64,000 nucleotides of DNA from Rhodoferax potami (GTDB taxonomy: Bacteria > Pseudomonadota > Gammaproteobacteria > Burkholderiales > Burkholderiaceae_C), in contig NZ_JAVBIJ010000001.1 in the NCBI RefSeq assembly GCF_032193765.1, forward strand, positions 1,240,001 through 1,304,000, given 5' to 3'. The notes below the pieces were generated by a model that did no database searches, was not told where the DNA came from, and saw only the letters and a list, made by a program, of their open reading frames with translations. The position numbers were made by a program, and so were the translations under genes. Positions 13,559-22,655 of the stretch are shown piece by piece. The number at the start of each line of letters is the position of its first letter. Within the stretch, counting starts at the first letter, position 1.

Positions 13559-16156
13559 TCAGGACGCGAGGGCGTCCAGTATTTCGGTCTCAATATCGAT
13601 CTGGGCCCGGTTGTGCTGAAGCTGCGAGCCATGGATCAAAAAGGTGTCTTCAACCCGCTCGCCCAGCGTCGCGACCTTGGCCAGTTGCACCACGATCTGG
13701 TGCTTGGCCAACACCCGAGCGATGCAGTAGAGCAGGCCCAAGCGGTCGCTGGCAGAAATATTGAGTAGCCAGCGCTGGGCTTTCTCATCGGGTTTGAGGG
13801 ACACGCGGGGCGCAATCGGAAAGCTTTTAACCCGGCGTGACACCCGGCCACGGCTAGGCGCCGGCAAGGGGCCCGCTTGGGCAATCGCGTGGGCCAGCCC
13901 GTTTTCCAGCAAGCTGGTCATCTCGCGGTAATGCTCGTCCATATCGGCCGAGGTCACCACCTGGAAAGTGTCCAGCGCGTAGCCCTTTTTGGTGGTGTGG
14001 ATGCGGGCATCCAGAATGCTGAAACCGCCCTGGTCGAAATAGCCGCAAATGCGGGCAAACAAGTCCGGCTGGTCCTGGGTGTAGACCAAGACCTGCAGGC
14101 CTTCGCCCACAGGCGAACGGCGCACCCGGACAATCGGCTGCTCGGTCCCCACCAGGCGTGACAACTGCTTGGTGTGCCAGGCAATGTCGGTGGCGTCGTG
14201 GCGCATGAAATAGCCCACATCCAGCGTGTCCCACAGCGGCTTGTGCGCCTCAAAGGGCAGGGCGTAGAGGGCCACAATGACCAGCGCCTCGCGTTTGCGC
14301 TGCTCCACCTCGGCATCTGCATCGGGGGCGCGGCCCCCCAAAGCGCGCGCCGTGTAGCGGTACAGGTCTTCGAGGAGCTTGCCCTTCCAGGCATTCCAGA
14401 CCTTAGGGCTGGTGCCGCGGATATCGGCCACGGTGAGGAGATACAGCGCCGTCAGGTAGCGCTCGTTGCCCACGCGTTGCGCAAATGCCTGGATCACATC
14501 AGGGTCCGAGAGGTCCGACTTTTGGGCGATGCGACTCATGGTCAGGTGTTCGCCGACCAGAAACTCGATCAGCTTGGCATCTTCAGCCGGGACTCCGTGG
14601 TCTTTGCAGAAGCGGCGCGCCTCGACGATGCCCAGTTCCGAATGGTCGCCACCCCGGCCCTTGGCAATGTCATGGAAGAGCGATGCGATGTACAAAATCC
14701 ACGGCTTGTCCCAGCCGGAGGCCAGTTGGGAGCAAAACGGGTACTCGTGCGCGTGTTCCACCATGAAGAAGCGGCGCGCATTGCGCAGCACCATCAGGAT
14801 GTGCTGATCCACGGTGTACACATGGAACAGGTCGTGCTGCATCTGGCCCACGATTTTGCGAAACACCCACAGGTAGCGTCCCAGCACCGAGGTCTGGTTC
14901 ATCAGGCGCATGGCGTGGGTAATGCCTTCAGGCGCTTGCATGATCTTCAGGAAGGTCGCGCGGTTGACCGGGTCTTTGCGGAACCGGGCGTCCATCAGGT
15001 CGCGGGCGTTGTAAAGCGCGCGCAAGGTCCGGGCAGACAAGCCCTTCACCCCGACCGTGGTCTGGTAGACGAGAAAGGTCTCCAGAATCGCATGCGGGTT
15101 GTTGCGGTACAGGTCGTCGCAGGCCACATCGATCATGCCCGCCTTGTCATTGAAGTGCTCGTTGATGCGGCGTGGCGCATGGGTGGAGGGGTTGAGCCGC
15201 TCTTCGATATTCATCAACAAAATCTGGTTCAGCTGGGTCACCGCCTTGGCGGCCCAGTAGTAGCGCTTCATCAGCGCTTCGCTGGCGCGCACCATTTGCT
15301 TGCGGTCTTTGTCGGCTTGCACCGGCACAAACCCAAACGACTCGGCAACTGCGTTTTGCAGGTCAAAAATCAAGCGGTCTTCGCGGCGTTTGGCGATGAA
15401 ATGCAGCTTGGCGCGAATCAGCAGCAGCAAGGTTTCGTTGCGTTCAATCTGCTTGACCTCAAACGCGGTGGCCAGGCCGCCCAGGGCCAGATCGCTCCAG
15501 TGCTCGCCATAACCGGCGGCCTTGGCCACCCACAAAATCACCTGCAGGTCACGCAGACCGCCAGGGGACTCTTTGCAATTGGGCTCGAGCGAGTAGGGCG
15601 TGTCTTCAAATTTGGTGTGGCGTTGGCGCAGCTCCAGGGTCTTGGCCACAAAGAACGCCTTGGGGTCCATGGCCTGCCGGTAGGCCTCTTGGAAGGTCGC
15701 CACCAGTTCTGCGCTGCCGGTGATCAGGCGGCACTCCAGCAGAGCGGTTTGCACGGTGACGTCTTTTTCAGCCTCCGATAAACAGTCGGAAAGCGTGCGC
15801 ACGCTGGATCCGATTTCCAGACCCACATCCCAGCAGGTGCCGATGAAGGCTTCTATGCGCTTTTTGAGTTCGCTGTCGGTGTCTGCCGACTGGCCATCGG
15901 GCAATAGCACCAGCACATCTACATCAGAGTGCGGAAACAGCTCTGCACGGCCGTAGCCGCCCACGGCCAGCAAGGCAAACGGTTCGCCCAGACCCGCGGC
16001 CAGCCACAGTTTGCGCAGCACCTCGTCGGTCAGGTCGGCCATGTGCTGCAACACCCTGCGCACTTGGCGGCCGGTCGCCTGAGGCGAGGCCACTTGATCC
16101 AGCAACTGGCCCTTGCGGGCCCGGTAATCAGTGCGCAGTGCTTGCAGCTCGGTCAT
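13559..16156 (-). CDS. glnD: GlnD, PII uridylyltransferase/uridylyl-removing enzyme
   Basis: GlnD senses glutamine and adds or removes UMP on the PII proteins GlnB and GlnK, so it controls nitrogen assimilation. It is 865 residues, a normal length. The nucleotidyltransferase motif [20 protein letters not shown] is at residues 66-85. An HD hydrolase domain follows, with the metal motif [16 protein letters not shown]. Two ACT domains close the protein (about 680-860), the last with [14 protein letters not shown]. It lies 10 bp after map and is probably co-transcribed with it; that pair is common in Burkholderiales. Confidence 0.96.
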   Translation of the reverse strand: MTELQALRTDYRARKGQLLDQVASPQATGRQVRRVLQHMADLTDEVLRKLWLAAGLGEPFALLAVGGYGRAELFPHSDVDVLVLLPDGQSADTDSELKKRIEAFIGTCWDVGLEIGSSVRTLSDCLSEAEKDVTVQTALLECRLITGSAELVATFQEAYRQAMDPKAFFVAKTLELRQRHTKFEDTPYSLEPNCKESPGGLRDLQVILWVAKAAGYGEHWSDLALGGLATAFEVKQIERNETLLLLIRAKLHFIAKRREDRLIFDLQNAVAESFGFVPVQADKDRKQMVRASEALMKRYYWAAKAVTQLNQILLMNIEERLNPSTHAPRRINEHFNDKAGMIDVACDDLYRNNPHAILETFLVYQTTVGVKGLSARTLRALYNARDLMDARFRKDPVNRATFLKIMQAPEGITHAMRLMNQTSVLGRYLWVFRKIVGQMQHDLFHVYTVDQHILMVLRNARRFFMVEHAHEYPFCSQLASGWDKPWILYIASLFHDIAKGRGGDHSELGIVEARRFCKDHGVPAEDAKLIEFLVGEHLTMSRIAQKSDLSDPDVIQAFAQRVGNERYLTALYLLTVADIRGTSPKVWNAWKGKLLEDLYRYTARALGGRAPDADAEVEQRKREALVIVALYALPFEAHKPLWDTLDVGYFMRHDATDIAWHTKQLSRLVGTEQPIVRVRRSPVGEGLQVLVYTQDQPDLFARICGYFDQGGFSILDARIHTTKKGYALDTFQVVTSADMDEHYREMTSLLENGLAHAIAQAGPLPAPSRGRVSRRVKSFPIAPRVSLKPDEKAQRWLLNISASDRLGLLYCIARVLAKHQIVVQLAKVATLGERVEDTFLIHGSQLQHNRAQIDIETEILDALAS

Positions 16157-16166
16157 CGTGGGGCGG

Positions 16167-16976
16167 TCAGGCGGTCACAAAGTCAGGGGTGGCGGGGCTG
16201 CCGGCGGACAAGGTCAACACTTCATAGCCGGTGGAGGTCACGAGCACGGTGTGCTCCCATTGCGCGGACAAGGAGCGGTCTTTGGTCACGATGCTCCAGC
16301 CGTCTTTCTCGGGGCCGTCTTTGATGTCTTTGCCGCCGGCGTTGATCATGGGCTCGATGGTGAAGGTCATGCCTTCCTTGAGTTTTTCAAGGGTGCCGGG
16401 CTTGCCGTAGTGCAACACTTGGGGCTCTTCATGGAACACTTGGCCGATGCCGTGGCCGCAAAACTCGCGCACCACGCTGAAGCCCTTGCCCTCGGCAAAA
16501 CGCTGGATCGCGTGACCGATATCACCGAGATGGATGCCGGGCTTGACCATCTGGATGCCGACCCACATGGCTTCATAGGTGACAGAGCACAGGCGCTTGG
16601 CCGCGATCGAGCAGTTGCCCACCGGGAACATGCGGCTGGTGTCGCCGTGCCAGCCGTCTTTGATGACGGTGACGTCGATGTTGACGATGTCGCCTTTTTT
16701 CAATTGCTTGTCATTGGGGATGCCGTGGCACACCTGCTGGTTGACCGAGGTGCAGATGGACTTGGGGTAGGGCGTGTTGCCGCCACCGGTGTAGTTCAAG
16801 GGCGCAGGAATGGCGCCTTGCACTTGGGTGATGTAGTCGTGGGCCAGCTTGTCGAGCTCGTTGGTCGTCACGCCGGGCTGCACGAAGGGCGTGAGGTAAT
16901 CCAGAACTTCAGAGGCAAGTCTGCCCGCGATGCGCATGCCGGCAATGCCTTGGGCGTCTTTGTAAGTGATAGTCAT
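16167..16976 (-). CDS. map: Map, type I methionine aminopeptidase
   Basis: Map removes the N-terminal methionine after deformylation. It is 269 residues. The five metal ligands of the pita-bread fold are present: two aspartates in [14 protein letters not shown], the histidine in [11 protein letters not shown], and glutamates in TIEPM and QWEHTV. It is the first gene of map-glnD. In relatives, rpsB often lies on the other side of map; here the polysaccharide island lies there instead, which suggests that the island was placed at this junction. Confidence 0.96.
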   Translation of the reverse strand: MTITYKDAQGIAGMRIAGRLASEVLDYLTPFVQPGVTTNELDKLAHDYITQVQGAIPAPLNYTGGGNTPYPKSICTSVNQQVCHGIPNDKQLKKGDIVNIDVTVIKDGWHGDTSRMFPVGNCSIAAKRLCSVTYEAMWVGIQMVKPGIHLGDIGHAIQRFAEGKGFSVVREFCGHGIGQVFHEEPQVLHYGKPGTLEKLKEGMTFTIEPMINAGGKDIKDGPEKDGWSIVTKDRSLSAQWEHTVLVTSTGYEVLTLSAGSPATPDFVTA

Positions 16977-16990
16977 GGGCAGAGATTATC
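16977..16990 (-). promoter_or_regulatory. Candidate leaderless promoter of map
   Basis: On the minus strand GATAAT (16990-16985) is followed by exactly 8 bases and the map ATG, as at dapC and rlhA. No clear -35 box is seen. Confidence 0.4.
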
Positions 16991-17032
16991 CGTGCAAACG
17001 CCGGGCGGGCTGTAGCTTCGAGTTATCTGCAC

Positions 17033-17046
17033 TCTGGACTCTGGAC
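17033..17046 (+). repeat. Tandem 7-bp repeat upstream of manC
   Basis: TCTGGAC occurs twice head to tail (17033-17039 and 17040-17046) in the map-manC intergenic region, about 50 bases before the manC start. It could be a regulatory half-site pair or chance. Confidence 0.3.
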
Positions 17047-17096
17047 TCAAATTGCTCCTGTTAAACTTGCTGGTTTATCTTCAGGGCAACAAAAAA

Positions 17097-18563
17097 ATGA
17101 AGCTTGTTTCGGTCGTTTTATCAGGAGGGGCCGGAACCCGCCTGTGGCCAGCCTCACGCCAGGCGTTCCCAAAGCCATTTATGAAGCTGGGCGGAAAGGC
17201 GCTGCTTGAACAGGCAATTTCCCGAGGCCAGTCATGTGGTACAGAAGACCTTTTCATTGTTACCAACCAAGATCACCTTTTCCTCACCCAAGGCTTGATT
17301 GCCGAAATGGCCCAGCCACCCAAGGTGAGTTACCTGCTGGAGCCCAAAGGCCGCAACACAGCGCCGGCAATTGCTTTGGCTGCACTCGCAGTTGCCGAGC
17401 AACATGGCCGCGACGCTGTAATGCTCGTATTGGCGGCAGACCATTTGATTCCCGATACTGCTGCGTTTGTTGCTAACTCGCTGGAGGCTGCGCGTCTTGC
17501 ACTTCAAGGGCAACTCGTGGTTTTTGGCATCCGCCCCTCAGGCCCTGAAACTGGATTCGGTTATGTCGAAGTCGCCGAAGTTGGTGATCAAGCCCAAGCC
17601 GTGATCAAGTTTGTTGAAAAGCCAAATCTTGAAACTGCGCAAGGATATTTGGCAACCGGCAGATTTTTTTGGAACAGTGGAATGTTCTGCTTCACCGCTG
17701 GGGCGATGTTGGATGCGCTGGCCGCGCATGCGCCGCAAGTGTTTGCGGCAGCACAGGCAGCAGCTGCTACCAGCAGCGTTGAGTCCGGGCAAGGCGCCAC
17801 CGAAAAGGTCACTCGCTTTGATCCCCACGCATTCGGTCTGCAACCCGATATCAGCATCGATTACGCCATCATGGAGCGGGCCAGAAATGTCTCGCTTGTT
17901 CCTGCAAAGTTTGGCTGGAGCGATGTGGGTGCTTGGCCTGCTGTGGCGGATGCGCATACTGCCAATGGCAATGGCAACACCATGGCGTGCGATAGCCATA
18001 TCGATTGGGTGGACGTAAACACCTCCAACACCCACGTGCATATTGACACACAAGGGCACAAACAAGTGGTTGCAACCATTGGCATTCACAATGCCGTGAT
18101 TGTTCATACCCCAGATGCATTGCTGGTCGCGGACAAAGCACAAGCGCAGGACGTCAAGAAGGTGGTTGAAGCGCTCAAGCAGCGACACATCGACAGTGCC
18201 CAGTACCAAAGCACCATCTTGCCTTCTTCGGTGAATCGGCCCTGGGGGACCTACACGACGCTTAAAGAAGAGGGCGGCTACAAAGTCAAACGTATCACAG
18301 TGAAACCAGGCCAAAGACTGAGCCTGCAGTATCACCACCACCGCGCGGAGCATTGGACAGTGGTGCGCGGCCACGGCTTAGTCCAAATCGGGGATGAAAA
18401 ATACCCTACAGGGCCTGGCGAATACCGGTACATCCCCCTCAAGGAGACGCATCGCTTGTCCAACACCGGGGAAGAAGAGCTCGTTTTGATTGAAGTCCAG
18501 GTCGGTGACTATTTGGGTGAAGACGATATCGTCAGGCTGCAAGACAACTACGGACGCGCATGA
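17097..18563 (+). CDS. manC: ManC/AlgA-type GDP-mannose pyrophosphorylase and mannose-6-phosphate isomerase
   Basis: This 488-residue protein makes GDP-mannose from mannose-1-phosphate and GTP. The C-terminal cupin half carries the type II phosphomannose isomerase activity. The pyrophosphorylase signature GGAGTRLWPASRQAFPKPF is at residues 10-28. The C-terminal domain has the isomerase metal motif (QYHHHRAEHW). I chose the ATG at 17097 because the family begins immediately before the first beta strand (MKLVSVVLSGG). It heads the polysaccharide island and overlaps the next gene by 4 bp (ATGA). No phosphomannomutase, gmd or rmd is seen in the window, so the sugar may be used as mannose or converted by genes elsewhere. 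Confidence 0.93.
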   Translation: MKLVSVVLSGGAGTRLWPASRQAFPKPFMKLGGKALLEQAISRGQSCGTEDLFIVTNQDHLFLTQGLIAEMAQPPKVSYLLEPKGRNTAPAIALAALAVAEQHGRDAVMLVLAADHLIPDTAAFVANSLEAARLALQGQLVVFGIRPSGPETGFGYVEVAEVGDQAQAVIKFVEKPNLETAQGYLATGRFFWNSGMFCFTAGAMLDALAAHAPQVFAAAQAAAATSSVESGQGATEKVTRFDPHAFGLQPDISIDYAIMERARNVSLVPAKFGWSDVGAWPAVADAHTANGNGNTMACDSHIDWVDVNTSNTHVHIDTQGHKQVVATIGIHNAVIVHTPDALLVADKAQAQDVKKVVEALKQRHIDSAQYQSTILPSSVNRPWGTYTTLKEEGGYKVKRITVKPGQRLSLQYHHHRAEHWTVVRGHGLVQIGDEKYPTGPGEYRYIPLKETHRLSNTGEEELVLIEVQVGDYLGEDDIVRLQDNYGRA

Positions 18564-19357
18564 TTCTGAGTCTTCTCAGCCCGGTTTGGGCTTATCGCGG
18601 ATTTGTTTTGGGAAACGTCAAGCGCGAATTCCAAATCAAATACCGGAACTCCATTTTAGGTGCGGCGTGGAACGTAATTAATCCGCTGGCGATGATTGTG
18701 GTTTATACAGTCATCTTCGCTGAGTTAATGCGCGCAAAGCTCCCGGGTGTTGACGGCACTTTTGCTTACAGCATTTATTTGTGTGCGGGAACATTGGCCT
18801 GGGGTTTGTTTACCGAGATAGTAAATCGCGGGCAAACCATGTTTTTGGACAACGCAAATTTACTCAAAAAGATTAGCTTTCCACGACTTTGTCTTCCCGT
18901 TGCAGTGGTAGCTAACGCGCTTGTCAATTTTGGCTTGGTGTTCGGGTTGTTTGTGGCGTTTCTATTGCTAACGAATAATTTCCCAGGCTTGCCGTTTATT
19001 GCCACAATCCCGTTGATTGGACTTTTAGTGTTGTTTGCTGTTGGTTTGGGTATGGTACTGGGTGTTCTAAACGTATTCTTTAGGGATGTGGGGCAATTTT
19101 TCGGGATTTTTATCACATTTTGGTTTTGGTTTACGCCCATTGTGTACCCTGCCAACATTCTCCCGAACCGCATAAAGGATGCAATGGATTGGAATCCTAT
19201 GGCCCCCATATTGGGTGCCTTACAGGGTGTGTTAGTGCGATCTGAATGGCCGCATTGGGAGAATTTGGCATATCCAGCGGTTCTTGCCCTGCTCCTATGC
19301 GGGCTTGGCCTGCGCCTATTCCGCAAGCACGCGGGCGAAATGGTGGATGAACTTTGA
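18560..19357 (+). CDS. wzm: Wzm-type polysaccharide ABC exporter permease
   Basis: This 265-residue integral membrane protein of the ABC-2 family has about six membrane segments. It forms the channel through which an undecaprenyl-linked polysaccharide is moved to the periplasm. The N-terminal sequence (YRGFVLGNVKREFQIKYRNS) with a basic amphipathic region before the first segment is typical of Wzm and KpsM-like permeases. It overlaps manC by 4 bp and the ATPase gene by one base. The gene order permease then ATPase after manC is that of A-band and O9a-type O-antigen clusters. Confidence 0.92.
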   Translation: MILSLLSPVWAYRGFVLGNVKREFQIKYRNSILGAAWNVINPLAMIVVYTVIFAELMRAKLPGVDGTFAYSIYLCAGTLAWGLFTEIVNRGQTMFLDNANLLKKISFPRLCLPVAVVANALVNFGLVFGLFVAFLLLTNNFPGLPFIATIPLIGLLVLFAVGLGMVLGVLNVFFRDVGQFFGIFITFWFWFTPIVYPANILPNRIKDAMDWNPMAPILGALQGVLVRSEWPHWENLAYPAVLALLLCGLGLRLFRKHAGEMVDEL

Positions 19358-20580
19358 TGGGCTCAATAATAGTTAGTAATTTGGGGAAAGCTTATAAGCA
19401 ATACCCTAGTCGCAGTGCGCGGTTGCGAGAATGGCTAACCCCCGGAAATCGGCAGTACCATCACACGAAGTGGGTACTGCAAGATATCAATTTTACCGTT
19501 AACCCTGGCGAGGCCGTAGGCATCATTGGCATTAATGGTGCAGGTAAAAGTACACTGCTGAAACTCATTACCGGGACTACCCAGCCCACCACGGGGAGTG
19601 TCCATATGCAGGGCCGCGTGGCTGCCATGCTTGAGTTGGGCATGGGCTTCCACCCCGACTTTACTGGTCGGCAAAATGCATTCATGGCCGGCCAGTTACT
19701 CGGTATGTCCGGGAATGACATCGCCAGGCTCATGCCGGAGATAGAGGCTTTTGCGGATATTGGCAGCTACATCGACCAGCCGGTCCGCGTTTACAGCAGC
19801 GGTATGCAAATGCGGTTGGCTTTCAGCGTAGCTACCGCTGTCCGCCCAGATATCTTGATTGTGGACGAGGCATTGTCAGTAGGTGACGCATATTTCCAGC
19901 ACAAAAGCTTTGACCGCATCCGCGCGTTCAGAAAGCTGGGTACTACGCTGCTGATCGTGAGCCACGACAAAGGCGCTATACAGAGCATCTGCGATCGCGC
20001 CATTTTGCTCAACGCGGGACGTTTGGCTATGGAGGGCGAGCCGGAGGCTGTCATGGACTACTACAACGCTATGCTGGCTGACCACCAGAACCAAGAAGTA
20101 AAACAAGTACTGCGTGAGGATGGCAAGGTTCAGACAATCTCAGGTACGGGTGAGGCTACCGTTACCTCCATTACCTTGCTCGATGCTCAAGATCGGCCGG
20201 TAGAGGTGGTGGAAGTTGGACAGGCCGTGTGCTTACGGATAAATGTAAAAGTACATGCATCAATCGATAAGCTTGTTTTAGGTTACGGGATTAAGGATCG
20301 CTTAGGCCAAGTAATGTACGGAACCAATACACACCTGAAAGAACTGCCCTTGTTGAATTCTGCAGCGGGTGATCAGTTCCAATTTGATATTGCATTCGGA
20401 GCCAATCTTGGAGTTGGTACTTATTCAGTGCAGACCGCTTTAGTAAGCGACGATACTCACGTTTCTAACAACTACGAATGGCGCGACTTGGCGCTAGTTT
20501 TCAATGTGATCAATATTAACAAGACTCACTTTTCTGGATGTGCTTGGATGGATCCAACTATACATATATCAGCACTATGA
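19357..20580 (+). CDS. wzt: Wzt-type polysaccharide ABC exporter ATPase with C-terminal substrate domain
   Basis: This 407-residue protein is the ATPase partner of the preceding permease. Walker A GINGAGKST is at residues 58-66. The ABC signature region VYSSGMQMRLAFSVAT, Walker B ILIVDEALSVGD and the switch histidine (IVSHD) follow. After residue about 250 there is an extra domain of about 150 residues. In Wzt proteins a domain at this place binds the modified non-reducing end of the finished chain and selects it for export. This implies that the chain carries a terminal cap, which fits the methyltransferase domain in the next gene. The start overlaps the wzm stop (TGATG). Confidence 0.92.
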   Translation: MGSIIVSNLGKAYKQYPSRSARLREWLTPGNRQYHHTKWVLQDINFTVNPGEAVGIIGINGAGKSTLLKLITGTTQPTTGSVHMQGRVAAMLELGMGFHPDFTGRQNAFMAGQLLGMSGNDIARLMPEIEAFADIGSYIDQPVRVYSSGMQMRLAFSVATAVRPDILIVDEALSVGDAYFQHKSFDRIRAFRKLGTTLLIVSHDKGAIQSICDRAILLNAGRLAMEGEPEAVMDYYNAMLADHQNQEVKQVLREDGKVQTISGTGEATVTSITLLDAQDRPVEVVEVGQAVCLRINVKVHASIDKLVLGYGIKDRLGQVMYGTNTHLKELPLLNSAAGDQFQFDIAFGANLGVGTYSVQTALVSDDTHVSNNYEWRDLALVFNVININKTHFSGCAWMDPTIHISAL

Positions 20581-22655
20581 AACTTATTTCATACGCACAA
20601 AACTTTGAAGACGTGATGCTCTGGCGTGCGCTTAAGCATATCGAAAATGGTTTTTATATCGATGTTGGCGCAGCTTGGCCGGATGAACATTCGGTAACAA
20701 AGCTTTTTTATTTAGCAGGATGGACCGGCATAAATGTAGAGCCGAATCCGCAGTTTCACGTTAAATTAAATTCAGTCCGAACCAAAGATATAAATTTGCC
20801 TGTTGCAGTAAGTGACAAAGCGGGTCAGGTATCAATGAACTTCATTAAAGATACCGGTCTTTCTACTGCGTCCAGTGAAATCGCTGCAATGCATGTTGCG
20901 GCAGGTTGGCAGGTGAGTCCTCAACTGGTTGAGCTCAAGACACTAGCGGAGATATGCAAAGACCACTTACCAAAGAAGCAGGAAATCAACTTCCTAAAAA
21001 TCGATGTCGAAGGCTTTGAAGAAAGCGTCATTCGTGGCAATGATTGGAGTCAGTACAGGCCTTGGATAGTAGTGGTGGAGGCGACGCTCCCTATGTCACA
21101 GGTCGAGTCATTTGCATCTTGGGAATCAATTCTGTTTGCTGCCAAATACACTTTTGTGTACGCAGACGGGTTGAACAGATTTTATGTTTCAGAAGAGCAT
21201 TTGGAGTTGGCATCCGCATTTAAATATCCACCGAATGTATTTGATGAATTTTCCTTGTGCACCGCGGTGATTGCTGAAGAGGAAGCCCAACAAGCCCGGG
21301 TAAGAGCACAACAGGCCGAAGAGGAAGCCCAACAAGCCCGGGTAAGAGCACAACAGGCCGAAGAGGAAGCCCAACAAGCCCGGGTAAGAGCACAACAGGC
21401 CGAAGAGGAAGCCCAACAAGCCCGGGTAAGAGCACAACAGGCAGAAGAAAAGGCTCAACTGGCCGTGGAACTGAGCGCAAATTATCAAAGAGAAATTCAA
21501 AAAGTGCTCAATTCTCTGTCCTGGCGAATTACGAAACCACTGAGAGACTTGAATCCAAAGTATAAATTAATCTCGCTTTTAAGAAAAAACAAGAAGTTGG
21601 TCAAAAAACTGTCTTGGCTTGATAGCGTTGCGCCAAATTTTTGGCGTCGCCTTGAAGCCATAGCTCTAGAGAGTCACTCCCCCTCGACGGACTACATTAC
21701 CCTTAGTTTCGATGACTTTAGCCTTAACTTTGCTAAAGGGCCGTTAAGTGATTCACGTGGCATTGGGCGCGTATCGCGAGAACTTCTAAAACACCTTACT
21801 GCATCGGCTAGCCCCAAGGAAGCAGACGCGGAAAAAAAGGAGATTCATTTTTTTACGTCAATACATTGGTGCCCGGACGTTTTGCCTTCAAACTCTGTTG
21901 TACTTATACATGATGTAATACCCCTGCTTTTTCCGGAAGAATTTCCTGAGGGGATAGTTAAGGAATGGCGAGGTAGATTTAAATCAATTGCGCAATCTGC
22001 CAGCAAGATTGTGACGATCAGTCAGGCAAGCGCTGAGTCCATTGTTAAGTTACTCAATGTACCGCCAGAAAACGTATCTGTTGTACACAATGGCGTTAGT
22101 AAATTACCGGTAGCGGATAATCTTGATTTGCCGTTGCCTGTTGCGAAATTTTTCGTATTTTTAGGTGCCAATGACTGGCACAAAAATTTAGAAGTTGTTT
22201 TCCAAGCGCTTTTGCATGACGAGGCTGCTGATTTGCATCTGGTTATGATTGGAAAGAACCACCAGTGCTTGGCAAGAGTTACTCAATTAGGCTTACAGAA
22301 ACGAGTGCATTTCCTTGGCGCTCTCTCTGACGCGGAAGTTGGCTACGTGTTGACGCGTTCAGCAGGCTTGGTATTCCCAAGTCTGTACGAAGGTTTTGGG
22401 CTTCCACCGCTTGAGGCGGCGCTTATCGGTGTGCCGAGTATTTGCAGCAGCCGGCCCGCGATGACAGAATTGATACCCACTGGTAATGTATTTTGCGCTC
22501 CTGATAACCCCGGTGATTGGGCTCGGGCCATGGTTAAAACGGCTAAAGCAACAGCAGGTAAGGCTGACGTTACGGAATTAAGCGTGTTCATTGAAAAGAA
22601 CTACACTTGGGATCGAACTGTGGCTAAGCTCTTGCAGGTTTTTGCAGGTCCATAA
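20577..22655 (+). CDS. FkbM methyltransferase - coiled coil - GT4 glycosyltransferase fusion
   Basis: This 692-residue protein has three parts. Residues 1 to about 210 are a FkbM-family SAM methyltransferase (GFYIDVGAAWPDEHS, GINVEPNP, FLKIDVEGFEESVIRG). Residues 234-289 are four 14-residue repeats, EEEAQQARVRAQQA, with alanine at every a and d position of two heptads; a degenerate fifth unit and the motif SWRITKPLR (315-323) follow. Residues about 370-690 are a GT4 glycosyltransferase (RGIGRVSRELLKHL, FLGANDWHKNLEVV, PSLYEGFGLPPLEA). The ATG at 20577 overlaps the wzt stop (ATGA). The repeats are nearly perfect at the DNA level, so the linker length may vary between cells. A role as a chain terminator or length ruler that hands the chain to Wzt is an inference from the architecture and position. 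Confidence 0.88.
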   Translation: MKLISYAQNFEDVMLWRALKHIENGFYIDVGAAWPDEHSVTKLFYLAGWTGINVEPNPQFHVKLNSVRTKDINLPVAVSDKAGQVSMNFIKDTGLSTASSEIAAMHVAAGWQVSPQLVELKTLAEICKDHLPKKQEINFLKIDVEGFEESVIRGNDWSQYRPWIVVVEATLPMSQVESFASWESILFAAKYTFVYADGLNRFYVSEEHLELASAFKYPPNVFDEFSLCTAVIAEEEAQQARVRAQQAEEEAQQARVRAQQAEEEAQQARVRAQQAEEEAQQARVRAQQAEEKAQLAVELSANYQREIQKVLNSLSWRITKPLRDLNPKYKLISLLRKNKKLVKKLSWLDSVAPNFWRRLEAIALESHSPSTDYITLSFDDFSLNFAKGPLSDSRGIGRVSRELLKHLTASASPKEADAEKKEIHFFTSIHWCPDVLPSNSVVLIHDVIPLLFPEEFPEGIVKEWRGRFKSIAQSASKIVTISQASAESIVKLLNVPPENVSVVHNGVSKLPVADNLDLPLPVAKFFVFLGANDWHKNLEVVFQALLHDEAADLHLVMIGKNHQCLARVTQLGLQKRVHFLGALSDAEVGYVLTRSAGLVFPSLYEGFGLPPLEAALIGVPSICSSRPAMTELIPTGNVFCAPDNPGDWARAMVKTAKATAGKADVTELSVFIEKNYTWDRTVAKLLQVFAGP
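21276..21443 (+). repeat. Four tandem 42-bp in-frame repeats (coiled-coil minisatellite)
   Basis: Units are 21276-21317, 21318-21359, 21360-21401 and 21402-21443. They are identical except that the last codon of unit 4 is GCA instead of GCC. Each unit encodes 14 residues, which is exactly two heptads, so gain or loss of a unit keeps both the frame and the coiled-coil register. A diverged fifth unit begins at 21444. Confidence 0.97.

Noticed and set aside
14174..15781. 535-codon open frame antisense to glnD
   Set aside because: Fully inside glnD on the other strand, low-complexity His/Arg/Gln composition; shadow frame.
17012..17096. Transposase or attachment-site remnant at the left edge of the island
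   Set aside because: Only a 7-bp tandem repeat is present; no tRNA end, integrase or terminal inverted repeats are visible at either edge.
21276..21443. CRISPR array
   Set aside because: The units are directly adjacent without spacers and encode a regular in-frame peptide.
21189..21500. Antisense frames across the 42-bp repeats with a repeated LLCSYPGLLGFLFG protein
   Set aside because: They only reflect translation of the tandem repeat on the other strand.
20577..22655. Assembly fusion of two separate genes
   Set aside because: The frame runs unbroken through the repeats and the SWRITKPLR linker, which is seen in other multi-domain glycosyltransferases.
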